Of a DNA stretch of 64,000 nt, positions 62,779 to 64,000 are shown piece after piece (the first letter of the stretch is position 1; every line of letters begins with the position of its first letter). The translations under genes and the position numbers were made by a program. The DNA lies in assembly GCF_040639655.1 (NCBI RefSeq), contig NZ_JBFAAI010000015.1:62001-126000 (forward strand), read 5' to 3'. The notes under the pieces were generated by a model, which was not told the DNA's origin, made no database searches, and saw only the letters and a program-made list of their open reading frames with translations. This DNA comes from Actinoplanes sp040639655 (GTDB lineage: Bacteria; Actinomycetota; Actinomycetes; Mycobacteriales; Micromonosporaceae).

Positions 62779-63929
62779 CCCGGCTCCCCCACAGCGATCC
62801 GGGTCAGCCATTTGGTCTGCAGCACGCCGGGCCGGTTCGGGGCGATCAGCCGCGCCGGATAGCCGTGGTCGAGGTGCAGTGGTTCCCCGTTCAGCCGCAG
62901 GGCGACCAGTGTCAGCGGGTCGCGGACGTGCGGCGGCGCCACGGCCGAGGCGCGGTACCGGCCGGCCGGCTCGAGCGACTCCACCTCGACGCTCGCCCGC
63001 TCCGGGTCACCGCCCACCAGAGCCACCAGGTCGCGCAGCCGGACCCCGCTCCACCTTCCGGTGGCGCTCCAGCCCTCGACACAGGCGATCGGCAGTTCCG
63101 CGGTGTACTGCGCAAGGTTCTGGAGGGCGGCGAGGTCCAGGGTGGTGCGACCGGTGGGTCCGGTGACCACCAAGCGGTACGAAGGGCTCAGCGCGAGTGT
63201 GCGTACACCGGCATGGTCCGCGGTCTTGTTGACCGGCACCCCCTGGGGGCCGATGTCCGGACGGCGCGGCGCGAGCACCGCCAGGCCGGACAGTGGCCGG
63301 ACCGTCTGGCCCGCGGTGGTCAGGGTGATCAGCCCGGCCGCGGCGGCGACACCACCGAGCAGCCGTCGCCGGCTCATCGCGTCCGGCTCCGGCTCGGGGG
63401 CGGGACCCGCCAGAGCGGCACGGACGACCGGCAGCTGTACGCCGATGTGCACCAGCAGAGCGCCGGCCGCCAGCCAGGCCACCCAGTAGTGGCCGGCGGT
63501 GAAGAAGAACGGCATCGGCGCGTACCACCGCGCGATGTTCAGGACGCCGCCGACCACCTGGAACAGTGCCGCCGCCACCAGAACCGCCACGCTCACCCGT
63601 TCGGCGGCGTGCGCGATCGACCGGATCGGCGGCCAGGTGAACAGGCGCGGGTAGACCGACCACAACTTGGCGCCGAGCAGCGGCACCGTGGCGAGACCCG
63701 TCACGACGTGCAGGCCCTGGGTGAACCGGTAGAGCCCCACCGGGCGTGACGGCCATCGGAACCAGCCCGGCGGATGTTGCACGAGATGGCTGACGAGGCC
63801 GGTCAGGAAGCAGATGCCGAAGGTGACGCCGAGCGCGATGCCGAGCAGTGCGGTCAGCCGGACCGACCGCAGCCGTGACCGGAAGACCGCCGGGCCGCCG
63901 GTCATCGGGGTGTCAGGGTGGCGAACCAT
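62775..63929 (-). CDS. Molybdopterin-dependent oxidoreductase with cytochrome b561-like membrane domain
   Basis: 384 residues from ATG 63929 (GGAGG 7 nt upstream). Four or five spans at about 25-170 with candidate haem histidines (H74, H147, H161), a short Arg-rich RRRLLGG linker and a sulfite-oxidase-like Mo domain about 235-380 with the metal-binding C283 in ACVEGWS. The fusion puts the Mo site on the outer face with electrons passing through the membrane part. First complete gene of the redox/signalling operon. Confidence 0.85.
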   Translation of the reverse strand: MVRHPDTPMTGGPAVFRSRLRSVRLTALLGIALGVTFGICFLTGLVSHLVQHPPGWFRWPSRPVGLYRFTQGLHVVTGLATVPLLGAKLWSVYPRLFTWPPIRSIAHAAERVSVAVLVAAALFQVVGGVLNIARWYAPMPFFFTAGHYWVAWLAAGALLVHIGVQLPVVRAALAGPAPEPEPDAMSRRRLLGGVAAAAGLITLTTAGQTVRPLSGLAVLAPRRPDIGPQGVPVNKTADHAGVRTLALSPSYRLVVTGPTGRTTLDLAALQNLAQYTAELPIACVEGWSATGRWSGVRLRDLVALVGGDPERASVEVESLEPAGRYRASAVAPPHVRDPLTLVALRLNGEPLHLDHGYPARLIAPNRPGVLQTKWLTRIAVGEPG

Positions 63930-64000
63930 CGATCCGCCTCCGTCCAGGTCTCGAGCAGGCGCATCGCGGCGCTCGCCGCCACCGCGGAGAGTTGGTCGAG
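63902..64000 (-). CDS. 3' end of an unidentified gene, upstream in the redox operon
   Basis: The frame is open from the window edge to a stop at 63902, giving 32 residues with a helical pattern (SAVAASAAMRLLETWTEADRWF). It overlaps the oxidoreductase start by 28 bp, so it is the preceding gene of the operon. Too short to identify. Confidence 0.5.
   Translation of the reverse strand, partial: LDQLSAVAASAAMRLLETWTEADRWFATLTPR

Noticed and set aside
1..64000. CRISPR arrays, tRNA/rRNA genes, prophage or integrated plasmid
   Set aside because: No regularly spaced repeats, no recognisable tRNA arm patterns, and no phage or conjugation genes were seen on reading both strands; a tRNA scan was not run.

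Overview
The window is GC-rich with strong third-position GC bias, short SD-type ribosome binding sites, frequent GTG/TTG starts and many 4-nt gene overlaps. Together with the protein families present (SARP/AfsR regulators, LAL regulators, mycothiol-dependent DinB enzymes, AbfB and CBM13 glycosidases, tachylectin fusions) this points to a filamentous actinomycete, most likely Micromonosporaceae (Actinoplanes-like). I see no tRNA, rRNA, CRISPR array or intact mobile element; the mobile-element evidence is limited to two degraded transposase fragments.

Layout. 1-4.7 kb: 3' end of a TetR gene, an EAL-domain protein, a chimeric membrane protein, an IS481 transposase scrap and two small genes. 4.9-7.5 kb: PepSY protein, OmpR-type regulator and a divergent histidine kinase. 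7.5-16 kb: carbohydrate-degradation locus. A leftward series (GH27 alpha-galactosidase, internally deleted GH43-AbfB protein, GH43-CBM6 enzyme) ends in an ECF-type sigma factor fused to a zinc-finger anti-sigma motif, a membrane span and an AbfB sugar-binding domain. A CBM13-GH43 enzyme is divergent, and the shared promoter region holds two LacI-type palindromes. 16.2-18.6 kb: a chemoreceptor and an unknown gene.

18.7-31.6 kb: an iniBAC-like locus. Leftward: Hsp70-like ATPase, LAL regulator, NIT-type sensor kinase and a CBM2-like membrane protein, all chained by 4-nt overlaps. Rightward: IniB-like protein, two dynamin-like GTPases, a Ser/Thr kinase and a membrane protein. This resembles the mycobacterial isoniazid-inducible cell-envelope stress locus with extra signalling parts.

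31.7-42.6 kb: four secreted proteins, each joining a different peptidoglycan-hydrolase-type domain (M23, transglycosylase-like, CHAP, NlpC/P60) to a tachylectin-type beta-propeller. They lie with two AfsR/SARP-type regulators, and the divergent promoter carries three heptamers repeating every 11 bp, the known SARP-box geometry.

42.6-59.4 kb: mixed accessory DNA. It has an MFS transporter, three HxlR regulators next to enzymes and palindromes, an esterase, an acetyltransferase, a secreted beta-propeller, several immunity-type genes (SUKH, Imm1) and at least five truncated or frameshifted genes. 59.6-64 kb: a secreted beta-trefoil protein, a transposase scrap and a redox/signalling operon (molybdopterin oxidoreductase with cytochrome b561-like domain, membrane protein reading in frame into a response regulator, histidine kinase).

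Gene calls come from reading the translations and recognising families; no database search was run.
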